Shown piece after piece: positions 53,880-62,114 of a stretch of DNA of 64,000 bases; the stretch's first letter is position 1, and each line of letters opens with the position of its first letter. The position numbers and the translations under genes were made by a program. The stretch is from positions 20,282-84,281 of the forward strand of contig NZ_JPWF01000018.1 of NCBI RefSeq assembly GCF_003326675.1. The letters run 5' to 3'. The stretch is from Thalassospira profundimaris. Its GTDB lineage: Bacteria > Pseudomonadota > Alphaproteobacteria > Rhodospirillales > Thalassospiraceae. The notes beneath the pieces were generated by a model. The model was given only the letters and a program-made list of their open reading frames with translations, ran no database searches and was not told the origin of the DNA.

Positions 53880-54479
53880 ATGATACGCCCCCTCATTACC
53901 TGGACAGATCAGCCGCGGCAAAACGGGATCATTGCAGCCATCACGCAGGTGCTTGATCAGGGTCCGCTTTCCATTCTTGATATGGGGTGCGGTCACGGGC
54001 AGCTTGCCATGCGGCTTAAACAAGGGAATCCCGACTGGGATATAACCGGCGTTGATGTTGTGGTTCAGCCTGATTGCGCCATTCCGGTTTCTGCCTATGA
54101 CGGTACAACCATCCCGTTTCCCGATCAGTCATTTGATGTGGTTTTGTGTGTTGATATGCTTCATCACACAGATGATCCAACCGCAATCCTGAAAGAAGCC
54201 GGCCGTGTCGCGCGCAAATCGGTCATTGTCAAAGACCACATTGCCGACAGTTGGTGGGACCATCGGATGCTGACCTTTCTTGATTGGATGGGCAATGCCG
54301 GAACCGGTGTGCCTTTGCCCTACAACTTTCTGTCATCGAAACAATGGCAATCGATCTTTGAGCGTTCCGGACTGCGCGAAAGCGCAATGGTACATCCCTT
54401 GCGCTATTGGCCGGGCCTTGTCGGGCACGTGATAGACCGCCAGTTTCATTTCGTTTCGAAGCTTGCCAAACAGGGCTAA
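53880..54479 (+). CDS. SAM-dependent methyltransferase (class I)
   Basis: A 199-residue methyltransferase. Motif I LDMGCGHGQLAMRL, the acidic end of strand 2 in ITGVDVVV, DGTTIPFPDQSFDVVLCVDMLHHTDDP and a VKDHIADSWWDH region after strand 5 are visible. ATG 53880 is the first start that fits the domain; the reading frame is open to 53691 but without family features. Overlapping this ATG is the stop of a 16-codon ORF beginning at 53833. It precedes galE by 45 bases; the substrate may be a lipid or sugar but is not known. Confidence 0.85.
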   Translation: MIRPLITWTDQPRQNGIIAAITQVLDQGPLSILDMGCGHGQLAMRLKQGNPDWDITGVDVVVQPDCAIPVSAYDGTTIPFPDQSFDVVLCVDMLHHTDDPTAILKEAGRVARKSVIVKDHIADSWWDHRMLTFLDWMGNAGTGVPLPYNFLSSKQWQSIFERSGLRESAMVHPLRYWPGLVGHVIDRQFHFVSKLAKQG

Positions 54480-54524
54480 GCGGGAATTCATCCACTTCAT
54501 CGGTCAAGGTAAGAATTCAACGGC

Positions 54525-55520
54525 ATGAGCACACAGAAAAAAGTCCTGGTTACCGGTGGCGCTGGATATATCGGCAGCCACGTTTGCAAAGCCCTTCACG
54601 CGAACGGGCATATTCCGATTGTTTTCGATAATCTGAGCACCGGACATGAACGCTTCGTCAAATGGGGACCGTTGCATTTGGGGGATATCACCAACCCCGA
54701 TGACCTGAATGATGCCTTTGCCAAACGTCATCCCGACTTGGTCATGCATTTTGCCGCCAGTGCCTATGTGCGGGAATCGGTTGCCGATCCGATGAAATAT
54801 TATGTGAATAATTGCCTTGGCTCATTGCGTCTTCTTGATGCGATGCAGTGTCACGGGGTCAAGCACATCGTTGTATCTTCGACTTGTGCCGTCTATGGCG
54901 ATTGCAAGTCTCTTCCGATTGATGAAAGCACCCCAAAAGACCCGCAATCGCCTTATGGACGCTCGAAGCTGTTTGTCGAACAGGCCTTGCGTGACCTTGG
55001 AAACGCATCCGATCTGAAATGGGTTGCCCTGCGCTATTTCAATGCGGCCGGATCAGACCCCGACCTTGAGATTGGTGAGGATCACACGCCTGAGACCCAT
55101 ATCATCCCGCTGGCGATTCAGGCGGCCTTGGGGATGGCCCCGGCCTTGCAGATTTTTGGTGATGATTTCGACACGCCCGATGGTACGGCGATCCGCGATT
55201 ACGTTCATGTCAACGATCTTGCGACCGCACATGTCAATGCCATGACCTATCTTGAAAATGGTGGCGCGTCATCGGCGTTTAATCTTGGGACCGGCACCGG
55301 AACATCGATCAAAGACATCCTTGATACCATCAAAAGACTAAGTGGTCATGACGTGCCGCATTCCGTGACCGCAAGAAGCCCGGGCGATGTCCCGGCCCTT
55401 TATGCATCAGCAACCCGGGCAAACCGGTATCTTGACTGGACGCCAACCCAAAGCTCCCTGGACAATATCATCAAGACGGCGCTGAACTGGTATCGGCATC
55501 ACCGAACCGGGAAGGGTTAA
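54525..55520 (+). CDS. galE: UDP-glucose 4-epimerase (glycolipid locus copy)
   Basis: Makes UDP-galactose. The 331-residue enzyme has TGGAGYIGSH, HFAASAYVRESV, catalytic VVSSTCAVYG and YGRSK, RYFNAAGSDPD and DGTAIRDYVHVNDL. It differs clearly from the AT-rich copy at 3774 and has the usual composition of the genome. Next to two galactolipid-synthase-like genes, it is a natural source of their donor sugar. A perfect hairpin covers its last codons and stop. Confidence 0.95.
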   Translation: MSTQKKVLVTGGAGYIGSHVCKALHANGHIPIVFDNLSTGHERFVKWGPLHLGDITNPDDLNDAFAKRHPDLVMHFAASAYVRESVADPMKYYVNNCLGSLRLLDAMQCHGVKHIVVSSTCAVYGDCKSLPIDESTPKDPQSPYGRSKLFVEQALRDLGNASDLKWVALRYFNAAGSDPDLEIGEDHTPETHIIPLAIQAALGMAPALQIFGDDFDTPDGTAIRDYVHVNDLATAHVNAMTYLENGGASSAFNLGTGTGTSIKDILDTIKRLSGHDVPHSVTARSPGDVPALYASATRANRYLDWTPTQSSLDNIIKTALNWYRHHRTGKG

Positions 55521-55533
55521 TCCCCGGTTCGGT
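55501..55533. terminator. Hairpin between convergent galE and cfa genes
   Basis: ACCGAACCGGG (55501-55511) and CCCGGTTCGGT (55523-55533), a perfect 11-bp stem whose loop contains the galE stop codon. No T run, so termination is inferred from position between convergent genes. Confidence 0.6.
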
Positions 55534-55549
55534 GTCCGGATATTTCCGG

Positions 55550-56734
55550 TTATTGATACATATATTCACGGGTCAGAGGCATGTCGTTCTTCAAACCGTT
55601 CGAGAACAGGACATGGAACAACCGGTTTTCGCCATACCGGAATGACGCCGCACTGACCTGGAAATACAGGTAATAGCGACGCGCAAATTCTTCGTCGTAA
55701 TGTTCGCGGATCCAGTCGACATTGGCGTTAAAGTTGTCAAGCCAATGGAACAGGGTCAGTTCATAGTTCATCCGCAAGTTATCAACGTCGATGACGTTCA
55801 TTTTCTTTTTGCAGATACCGTTGATAATGTTCGTGATATCAAGCACCTGCGCGCCCGGGAAAATGTATTTGTCGGTCCAGGGATCGGCATTATGAAGCTC
55901 GTCATTGCCAACCATGTGGATCAAGCCCAGTGAACCGGGCTTCAGGATTTGCTTCACCTTGGCGAAAAATACCGGCAGAAATTTAAGCCCGACATGCTCA
56001 AGCATGCCAATTGACACCACCTTGTCAAAGACGCCTTCGACATCCCGGTAATCTTTCAGCTCGACCCGGATTTTATCCTGCAAACCCAAGCTTGCGATTT
56101 TCTTGTTGGCATATTCGACCTGTTCGCGTGACACGGTAACACCGATACCGGTAACACCGTAATTCTGCGCGGCATGGATCAACAAGCCCCCCCAGCCGCA
56201 GCCAAGATCGGCAATCGTTTCACCTTCCTGCAAGCGCAATTTGCGGCACACCAGATCAAATTTGTTGGTCTGGGCTTCTTCAAGGGTGTTGTTCGGGTCT
56301 TTGTAATAGGCACAGGTATAGGCCATGGTCGGGCCAAGCAGCCGTTCGTAGAAATCATTGCCGACGTCATAATGGTGGCTGATGTTTTTCTTCGATCCCT
56401 TAAGCGTATTCTGATTAAGGAAATACTGCACAAGAATGTTCAGCTTGGCCTTCCAGGACATCTTGTATTCGGTATAGCCAACCCTGAAACCGAGCTTGAA
56501 CAGAAGCTGCATGTCACCTTCAACATCAAGCATCCCGGTCATATAGGCTTCGCCAAAGCCCAGGAAGCCATCGGCCAGCGTTTTCGAAGCGGCCTCTTTC
56601 TCCTTGAACCAAAGCGTAAATGCCGGCTTATCGCCAATCTGAAACACATCATCATCCCAAAAGCGCACGGCAAAGCTGCTTTCGGGATCGGTGTGATGCA
56701 TTGCCTTGGCAATTTCCTGAATGGCATTCTTCAT
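55550..56734 (-). CDS. cfa: Cyclopropane-fatty-acyl-phospholipid synthase
   Basis: SAM-dependent enzyme adding a methylene bridge to unsaturated acyl chains of membrane phospholipids. The 394-residue protein has the N-terminal lipid-binding half and the catalytic half with HHYDVGNDFYERLLGPTMAYTCAYYKD, ADLGCGWGGLLIHAA, GVTVSREQ and SIGMLEHVG. ATG 56734 has GAGGGAAA upstream. It is 12 bases from the desaturase gene, so the desaturase product may be its substrate. Confidence 0.95.
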   Translation of the reverse strand: MKNAIQEIAKAMHHTDPESSFAVRFWDDDVFQIGDKPAFTLWFKEKEAASKTLADGFLGFGEAYMTGMLDVEGDMQLLFKLGFRVGYTEYKMSWKAKLNILVQYFLNQNTLKGSKKNISHHYDVGNDFYERLLGPTMAYTCAYYKDPNNTLEEAQTNKFDLVCRKLRLQEGETIADLGCGWGGLLIHAAQNYGVTGIGVTVSREQVEYANKKIASLGLQDKIRVELKDYRDVEGVFDKVVSIGMLEHVGLKFLPVFFAKVKQILKPGSLGLIHMVGNDELHNADPWTDKYIFPGAQVLDITNIINGICKKKMNVIDVDNLRMNYELTLFHWLDNFNANVDWIREHYDEEFARRYYLYFQVSAASFRYGENRLFHVLFSNGLKNDMPLTREYMYQ

Positions 56735-56745
56735 TATGTTTCCCT

Positions 56746-57702
56746 CTAAACCTTCTGCTCTTGTTCCAGGAGTTGCTTCTTCTGGTATTTCGGCCCTTTG
56801 ATCAGGTCCCAATACGATGAAACAACCGAATTATTGTAGGCGGGTATCGTTGCCTTCAGATGTTCGTGAAGGGCTGGCAAATTATGATACGGAACGCCCG
56901 GATACATGTGATGGGCCGTATGATAGCGGAACCCGATGGGCTGGATGATCACGGCAATCGGGGATTCAATCGTGAAGCTGTCATACATTTGATCGTCGGA
57001 GGACGAGCTTTCGGCATGCCTTTCGAGTTCATGTTCCAGCGGAATGCGCAATACGATCAGCAACCAGGCCCCGACCAGCACCGCATAAACGATCCCGACA
57101 AACTGCGGCAGGAACCAGACCAGCGCGATCAGATACAGCAATGATAGACGCGACAGCCAGACGACCTCGTTCTTCTTGGCATCGGGCACCGGGGTACTGG
57201 TCGAAAAGTTCAGATATTTTTGCGAGAACCGGTCGATCCGTTCTTCAAGCTCCATGCCGCCTATGCTGGTAATCAGCGTCTGAAACGTCCCGTAAAGCGG
57301 CGTGACAAAAGGCAAGATCAACAGGACAAAAACGGCAAGCTTCGGATTGCTGCGCACCAGCAGATATTGCGGATCTTTGTCGGTTCTGAAAGTTCCGGTC
57401 TGATGATGAATTTTATGCGGCTGGGCAAAACGGGCTGATGGCACCATGATGATGCAGCCGATTGTCACGTGCCAGAACCAGTAAAAAACCCGCAAGGCCT
57501 TACTATTGGGACGATGCGCCAATTCGTGGCCGAAAATCCCCGCACGGTGCAGACCAATGACACACAGAACATAGCCCGCAAGATATAAAAAGTCGCTTGT
57601 ATAGATCGTCAGGGTGAAACCGCCAACGCACATCGCCATCGCGGCCAGCAGGTCGCGAAAGTAGATGGCGGGTTTTACCTGGAAAAAGCTTTTATCAATC
57701 AT
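56746..57702 (-). CDS. Membrane fatty acid desaturase
   Basis: Di-iron membrane desaturase of 318 residues. The three histidine boxes are present: GHELAH (about residue 60), HKIHH (about 103) and HTAHH (about 270), between pairs of hydrophobic segments. It resembles the fatty acid desaturase/hydroxylase superfamily; regioselectivity and substrate (acyl chain, lipid head or carotenoid) are not clear. ATG 57702 chosen over TTG 57708. It heads the cfa operon and diverges from the glycolipid transferase pair over 144 bases. Confidence 0.92.
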   Translation of the reverse strand: MIDKSFFQVKPAIYFRDLLAAMAMCVGGFTLTIYTSDFLYLAGYVLCVIGLHRAGIFGHELAHRPNSKALRVFYWFWHVTIGCIIMVPSARFAQPHKIHHQTGTFRTDKDPQYLLVRSNPKLAVFVLLILPFVTPLYGTFQTLITSIGGMELEERIDRFSQKYLNFSTSTPVPDAKKNEVVWLSRLSLLYLIALVWFLPQFVGIVYAVLVGAWLLIVLRIPLEHELERHAESSSSDDQMYDSFTIESPIAVIIQPIGFRYHTAHHMYPGVPYHNLPALHEHLKATIPAYNNSVVSSYWDLIKGPKYQKKQLLEQEQKV

Positions 57703-57846
57703 GGTCAATCAATTGCCCACACAGAATGACGCAAAATTTCATAATCATATTCCCCCTAATCCCTTGCAGAAAATCACAACATAGATTTATTGTCCAATAC
57801 AACCTATCGTTTAAAATTCAATGACATCCGGTATTTAAACCCATCC

Positions 57847-59046
57847 ATGACGCCCGATAGCCCGTTACAGGCCCCAAAGGATCAACCGTTCGATATTGTC
57901 GTGCTTTCGACTGCGGCACTTCCCTGGCGAACGGGACCATCAATATTCTCGGTCTGGCATGCTGGCGGGTTTGCAAAGCTTGGCCATAAGACGGCTTTGG
58001 GCCTGCCGTGGCTGGACCGAAAATCGCAAATAAAGCTTTGGGGCAAGGAGCTGTTTAAAACCCGGCAGGAACAAGTCGACTGGGTTCGCAAAGAAGCCGA
58101 ACATATGAATGTTCCTGCCCTGCCCGAGATCTTTTTCTTTCGCGGTGTCTTTTCAAAATCGACCTACAGCATCTTCATTACCGAGGACCCGTTCAAAGCA
58201 GGTCCCCAAGCCAAGTATTATGTGGTGCAAGAACCCGAACATTTCGGATGGCTGCCCGTTGTCAGCCCGCGCAAAGACCTGAAAGCGGATAAGATCCTTG
58301 GCATTGTCATGACCAATTACGGTTTCTATATCCGCCGTCCCGGGCGTCCGGATCGGGCCTTGTTTGCCAAGATGGTGGAATGGCGGAACAAACAACTGAT
58401 GCGCAAACACACTGACATCATTGCACCATTGTCACCAGCCGTTGATCTTGATGATCTGAACCATCCGGTCGTGCGCCAGCAGGTCACCGGTGTCCTTGAC
58501 AGCTTCAAAACCGTTTCCCCGGTATCAGAAGCCAACAAAGGGGTCTATTTCATGGGCCGTCTGGTCTGGGAAAAGGCGCTGGATGTTGTGATCGATACTG
58601 CACGCGATCTTGATCTTGCCATCGACATCTTTGGCGAAGGTCCCCACCAAATTGAAATGCAGGAACGGGCGCACCGAACCAACGCGCCGGTCCATTTCAA
58701 AGGCCCGGCCTATAGCCCCTGGGAAACGCTTGCCGATTATCGGGTCTTTTTCAATCCATCCCTGTCAGAAGTCCTGTGTAGTACCACGGCCGAGGCACTG
58801 GTTGCCGGACGCCACGTTGTGATCCCCGATTGCCCGGCCAACACGCCGTTCTATGATTTGCCAAACGTCCATGTGTACCGAACCGTTCAGGAAATCCCGG
58901 CTGCCATGAACAAGGCCCTGTCCACTCTGCCGCTGTCGCCGTCAATGGCACGCGAAAGATTTGACTGGGCAAATGTATGCAGCTCTATCGTTGATCTTTT
59001 GCAATCACCCGATGCCGCCCCCATCAGCCAGAAGGCCCCGTTATGA
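57847..59046 (+). CDS. DGD1-like glycolipid galactosyltransferase (GT4)
   Basis: Predicted to add a second sugar to a glycosyl-diacylglycerol. The 399-residue GT-B enzyme lines up by eye with plant digalactosyldiacylglycerol synthase DGD1 over its whole length: STAALPWRTGPS with LGLPWL, VVQEPEHFGWLPV, LGIVMTNYGFYIRRPG, GVYFMGRLVWEKALDVVI, and YRVFFNPSLSEVLCSTTAEA. It starts at ATG 57847; in-frame TTG 57790 would add 19 residues without family similarity. It overlaps the MGD-like gene by four bases. Galactose is suggested by family and by galE nearby; glucose is possible. Confidence 0.85.
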   Translation: MTPDSPLQAPKDQPFDIVVLSTAALPWRTGPSIFSVWHAGGFAKLGHKTALGLPWLDRKSQIKLWGKELFKTRQEQVDWVRKEAEHMNVPALPEIFFFRGVFSKSTYSIFITEDPFKAGPQAKYYVVQEPEHFGWLPVVSPRKDLKADKILGIVMTNYGFYIRRPGRPDRALFAKMVEWRNKQLMRKHTDIIAPLSPAVDLDDLNHPVVRQQVTGVLDSFKTVSPVSEANKGVYFMGRLVWEKALDVVIDTARDLDLAIDIFGEGPHQIEMQERAHRTNAPVHFKGPAYSPWETLADYRVFFNPSLSEVLCSTTAEALVAGRHVVIPDCPANTPFYDLPNVHVYRTVQEIPAAMNKALSTLPLSPSMARERFDWANVCSSIVDLLQSPDAAPISQKAPL

Positions 59047-60212
59047 CAGAGCGTAAGCATATCTCGGTGATCTATACGATGGCCGGCGGGGGGCATTTGA
59101 AGGCTGCTGAATCCTTAAAGGAAGTTCTCGAATCAACCGGGCGTTACCGGGCGACACTGGTTAATCCCTATGTCGAACTGATGCCCCATCTTGATCTTTG
59201 GAAACGCATCACAAAACGCACATCGGAAGATATCTATAACCAGACGATCATCGGCGAAGGCAAAACCGGCTTATTTTGCCTGACCTATTACGCCGGCATC
59301 CTGCTGAACTTCAAGCTTGCCTACAAGGAGGGACGCCAAAGGCTCGGCGACTATTTCAAGGCCCAAAAACCCGATATGGTCATCAGTGTTCTACCGATGC
59401 TGAACCGCGTGATTTTCGATGCTGTGGAAGATTATCGTCAAACCACCGGTACCCCCCAATCGATCAAGGGTGCAGTTCTGATCACGGATTGGACCGAGTT
59501 TGGTCAGCATATCTGGTTCCCAAAGGGACGCGATTATCACGCGATTTGCGGAACAGATGAGTCGTTTAAAAAGGCCAGTGCTTATAAAAACCTTGCCGGG
59601 CGGGTCCATCCCACCCAAGGCATCCTGTTAATGCCGTCATTCCAGGACAATAGCGCAGCGCTTGATAAACAGGCCGCCAAACAGGCCCTTGGCCTTGATC
59701 CGGCAATGCCGGTCATTTGCATGCTCTATGGTGGTCAGGGCAGCTGGCGCATGAAAGAGCTTGTCGAAACAATGATCGCCAAGCCCATGCAAGCACAACT
59801 TCTGCTACTTTGCGGACGCAACGCCGCTCTTGCTGACACACTGCGCAATATGGACATCCCCTTCCCACATCAGATTGTCGGCTTTACCAATGAGGTCGCC
59901 AAATATCTGGGGGCCTCCGATATCTTTGTCGGCAAGCCTGGCCCGGGCAGCGTCAGCGAGGCGCTGCATTTCGGACAAAGGATGCTTCTGGATCGTACAA
60001 TGGCACTTCCCCAGGAAATGCCTGTGCTTAAATGGGTGGTCAAACACGGGGCGGGATCGGCATTCAAAAGCAGAAACTCGTTCTTGAATGCCTTGGCCGG
60101 ATTGCTGGATAAAACCAATCGCAATCAGGATCCGGTAAAGCCACGCCCCAATACGGCGTCCCGACAAATCACCTCCCTGATTGACGGGATTTTTTCATCA
60201 CCTGATGTCTGA
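59043..60212 (+). CDS. MGD1-like monoglycosyldiacylglycerol synthase (GT28)
   Basis: Predicted to transfer galactose or glucose from the UDP-sugar to diacylglycerol. The 389-residue inverting GT-B protein has the MGDG-synthase/MurG-like layout: N-terminal IYTMAGGGHLKAAESLKEVL, KPDMVISVLPMLNRV, VLITDWTEFGQHIWFP, and the C-terminal LLCGRNAAL, IVGFTNEVAKYLGASDIFVGKPGPGSVSEAL (positions about 280-310). The ATG overlaps the DGD-like stop as ATGA, so the two enzymes are made together, though in the order DGD then MGD. Family members can also be glucosyltransferases or galactosyl processive enzymes. Confidence 0.87.
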   Translation: MTERKHISVIYTMAGGGHLKAAESLKEVLESTGRYRATLVNPYVELMPHLDLWKRITKRTSEDIYNQTIIGEGKTGLFCLTYYAGILLNFKLAYKEGRQRLGDYFKAQKPDMVISVLPMLNRVIFDAVEDYRQTTGTPQSIKGAVLITDWTEFGQHIWFPKGRDYHAICGTDESFKKASAYKNLAGRVHPTQGILLMPSFQDNSAALDKQAAKQALGLDPAMPVICMLYGGQGSWRMKELVETMIAKPMQAQLLLLCGRNAALADTLRNMDIPFPHQIVGFTNEVAKYLGASDIFVGKPGPGSVSEALHFGQRMLLDRTMALPQEMPVLKWVVKHGAGSAFKSRNSFLNALAGLLDKTNRNQDPVKPRPNTASRQITSLIDGIFSSPDV

Positions 60213-60218
60213 CCGGTC

Positions 60219-61361
60219 TTAGATCATTCCGCTCCAGAAGGCGGCACCACCGGCAAAGAAATGCACCAGTGTCGGACCAACCAGATTACGATGACGCAGA
60301 TAAAGCATTCCAAACAGTATGCCCGAAACGGCCGTCATCAACACTGCCGTCACCCCGAAATGCAGATGGAACACCCCGAACAGCACAGACGCCAGTACCA
60401 CTGAACGAATGCCGCGCTTGTCATTAAGGAACCGCTGGAATGAGGATTGCAGGAAGCCGCGCGCGATCATTTCCTGCAACAAACTGTGGAAGAAATAACT
60501 CAGCGTCGGCCCAAGAATAAAGGGTGCCGGCGTCTTTTCCTTGATGCCAAGTTCCTCCATCGCCCAGGCCGCGGCAAACACCACAGCCATCGAAATGATG
60601 GAAAAGACAATGCCCTCCCAGAAGGATTTCTTGAACCCGACCTTGGTCCATCCCAGTTCACTGAACGGGATACCCATCTTCCGGATCACGAAGAAACTGG
60701 GCACCAGAATGATCATCAGATATTGCCAGGCAAATGTCTGGGTATAGATATTCACCTTCAAGACATGATTGGACAGAATGTCGTTGACGACCATGCCAAT
60801 CGCCATGACCCCCATCGTATAAAGAAAGAACTGGCCAAAAAGCTGCTGATCCTTGATCGCGATCATCTCGCGCTCCATGGAGGCAATATATTTGTCGTTC
60901 TGTTCGCGCATCCGTCCGGTTACGGCAACGGCAAGACTGCCGCGCAAGTCCGACAGGATTTCTTCACCGTTTGGCAGTTTAAGGATATCTGCGGGATTAA
61001 ACTCGATAAGGTCCGTATCTTCGGCCACCCGCGCCGATGCGGATCGCGGCTTTCCATCCAGCAGGGAAATTTCGCCAAGAACCCGCCCGTCATGAAGATC
61101 GCCCAACAGTCTTTCTTCAAGACCGTCATGGGCTTCGCGGTAAACAACCACATGCCCTTTGCGAATATAGTAAAACGACGTCGTCAGATCGCCTTCGGTA
61201 ATCAGCTGTGTTCCGGCCGGGGCCGGATAAACGCGCATGATTGAATGTAATGTCCTAAGCGTATCTGGCCGTACATCGGGAAGAACCTTGGCAATTTCAT
61301 CCAGACTGACCGGTGTTTGGCCGGTTTCGGCCGCTTCGTGGTTTTCCACTTTTTCCCCCAT
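60219..61361 (-). CDS. Cyclic-nucleotide-binding domain fused to CPBP-type membrane protein
   Basis: A 380-residue fusion. Residues about 35-150 form a Crp-like cNMP-binding domain (GTQLITEGDLTTSFYYIRKG, LGEISLLDGKPRSASARV). Residues 185-380 form a multi-helix CPBP (CAAX protease/Abi) domain with motif 1 LLQEMIARGFLQ, motif 2 FGVFHLHFG and motif 3 LVHFFAGGAAFW. The first Glu of the usual EExxxR is Gln here, so peptidase activity is doubtful. It converges with the glycosyltransferase pair with a six-base gap and is followed upstream by a membrane protein gene. It may be a regulated membrane sensor or scaffold. Confidence 0.85.
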   Translation of the reverse strand: MGEKVENHEAAETGQTPVSLDEIAKVLPDVRPDTLRTLHSIMRVYPAPAGTQLITEGDLTTSFYYIRKGHVVVYREAHDGLEERLLGDLHDGRVLGEISLLDGKPRSASARVAEDTDLIEFNPADILKLPNGEEILSDLRGSLAVAVTGRMREQNDKYIASMEREMIAIKDQQLFGQFFLYTMGVMAIGMVVNDILSNHVLKVNIYTQTFAWQYLMIILVPSFFVIRKMGIPFSELGWTKVGFKKSFWEGIVFSIISMAVVFAAAWAMEELGIKEKTPAPFILGPTLSYFFHSLLQEMIARGFLQSSFQRFLNDKRGIRSVVLASVLFGVFHLHFGVTAVLMTAVSGILFGMLYLRHRNLVGPTLVHFFAGGAAFWSGMI

Positions 61362-61373
61362 GATCTTGCCTCT

Positions 61374-62039
61374 TTATGAAACCGCCACATCACGGTCCAG
61401 TTTCAATCCCCCAAGATAGAAACAAAGAACGGCAGGCATCAGTACAACATGATAGGTCGCATATATGCCAAATCCGGCAAACAGCTCATAGCCGATAATC
61501 GGCAGGGACGAAGCAACAAAGGTAATGATCACCCCCAAAATCATCGCAACTGATCCTGTCCCGGTTCTAAGCCCGACCAAACTCAGCGCCAGCAACAATA
61601 TCATGGCCGCCGAATAGCTTCCCATCACGATAAAGAAATTATCGGACATGAATATCGCAATGATCACGGCAATATTGACCAGACCGGCAATCCCGATCAC
61701 AGCCTTACCAGATTTGGGGCCAAGGAACTGGATCGCCGCCACAACACAAATAAAGAACGACGTCACCGCTGCACAGGCCCGGGTCGCGATTTTAAGCGGT
61801 TCATGCATCCAGTGCCCGGCTGTCTCAAAGAACCCGTGATCAATCGCACCTAGCAGGAAGGTTAGCGCAATCAAGGTCATGGTAATCGCCCAAAACCAGG
61901 CGGCGGATTTCTTTGCAATATCGGAGCGCATCATAAGACCGGCGGCAAATGCCTGCAAACACGCCAGAATAACGTCGGTCAGCGCCGAATAGGATAATTC
62001 ACTAAGCATATCACCACAGGGCCCAAGCCCCGCCTTCAT
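61374..62039 (-). CDS. Seven-helix membrane protein of unknown function
   Basis: No family was recognised. About 221 residues with roughly seven hydrophobic helices; polar or charged residues inside them include Asp and His pairs (GAIDHGFFETAGHWMH, ATYHVVLMP) reminiscent of membrane hydrolases or metal sites. Start is uncertain: ATG at 62039 or 62009, or TTG/GTG further up. It lies 12 bases upstream of the CNB-CPBP fusion gene and downstream of the diacylglycerol-kinase-like gene on the same strand, so the three probably form one operon. Confidence 0.72.
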   Translation of the reverse strand: MKAGLGPCGDMLSELSYSALTDVILACLQAFAAGLMMRSDIAKKSAAWFWAITMTLIALTFLLGAIDHGFFETAGHWMHEPLKIATRACAAVTSFFICVVAAIQFLGPKSGKAVIGIAGLVNIAVIIAIFMSDNFFIVMGSYSAAMILLLALSLVGLRTGTGSVAMILGVIITFVASSLPIIGYELFAGFGIYATYHVVLMPAVLCFYLGGLKLDRDVAVS

Positions 62040-62114
62040 CTGAAAAGTTGATATTCCATAAGGCACCAAACACTGTCTGCCTTGGCCTGTTTCAGGTATC
62101 TGACATTGTCGTCT

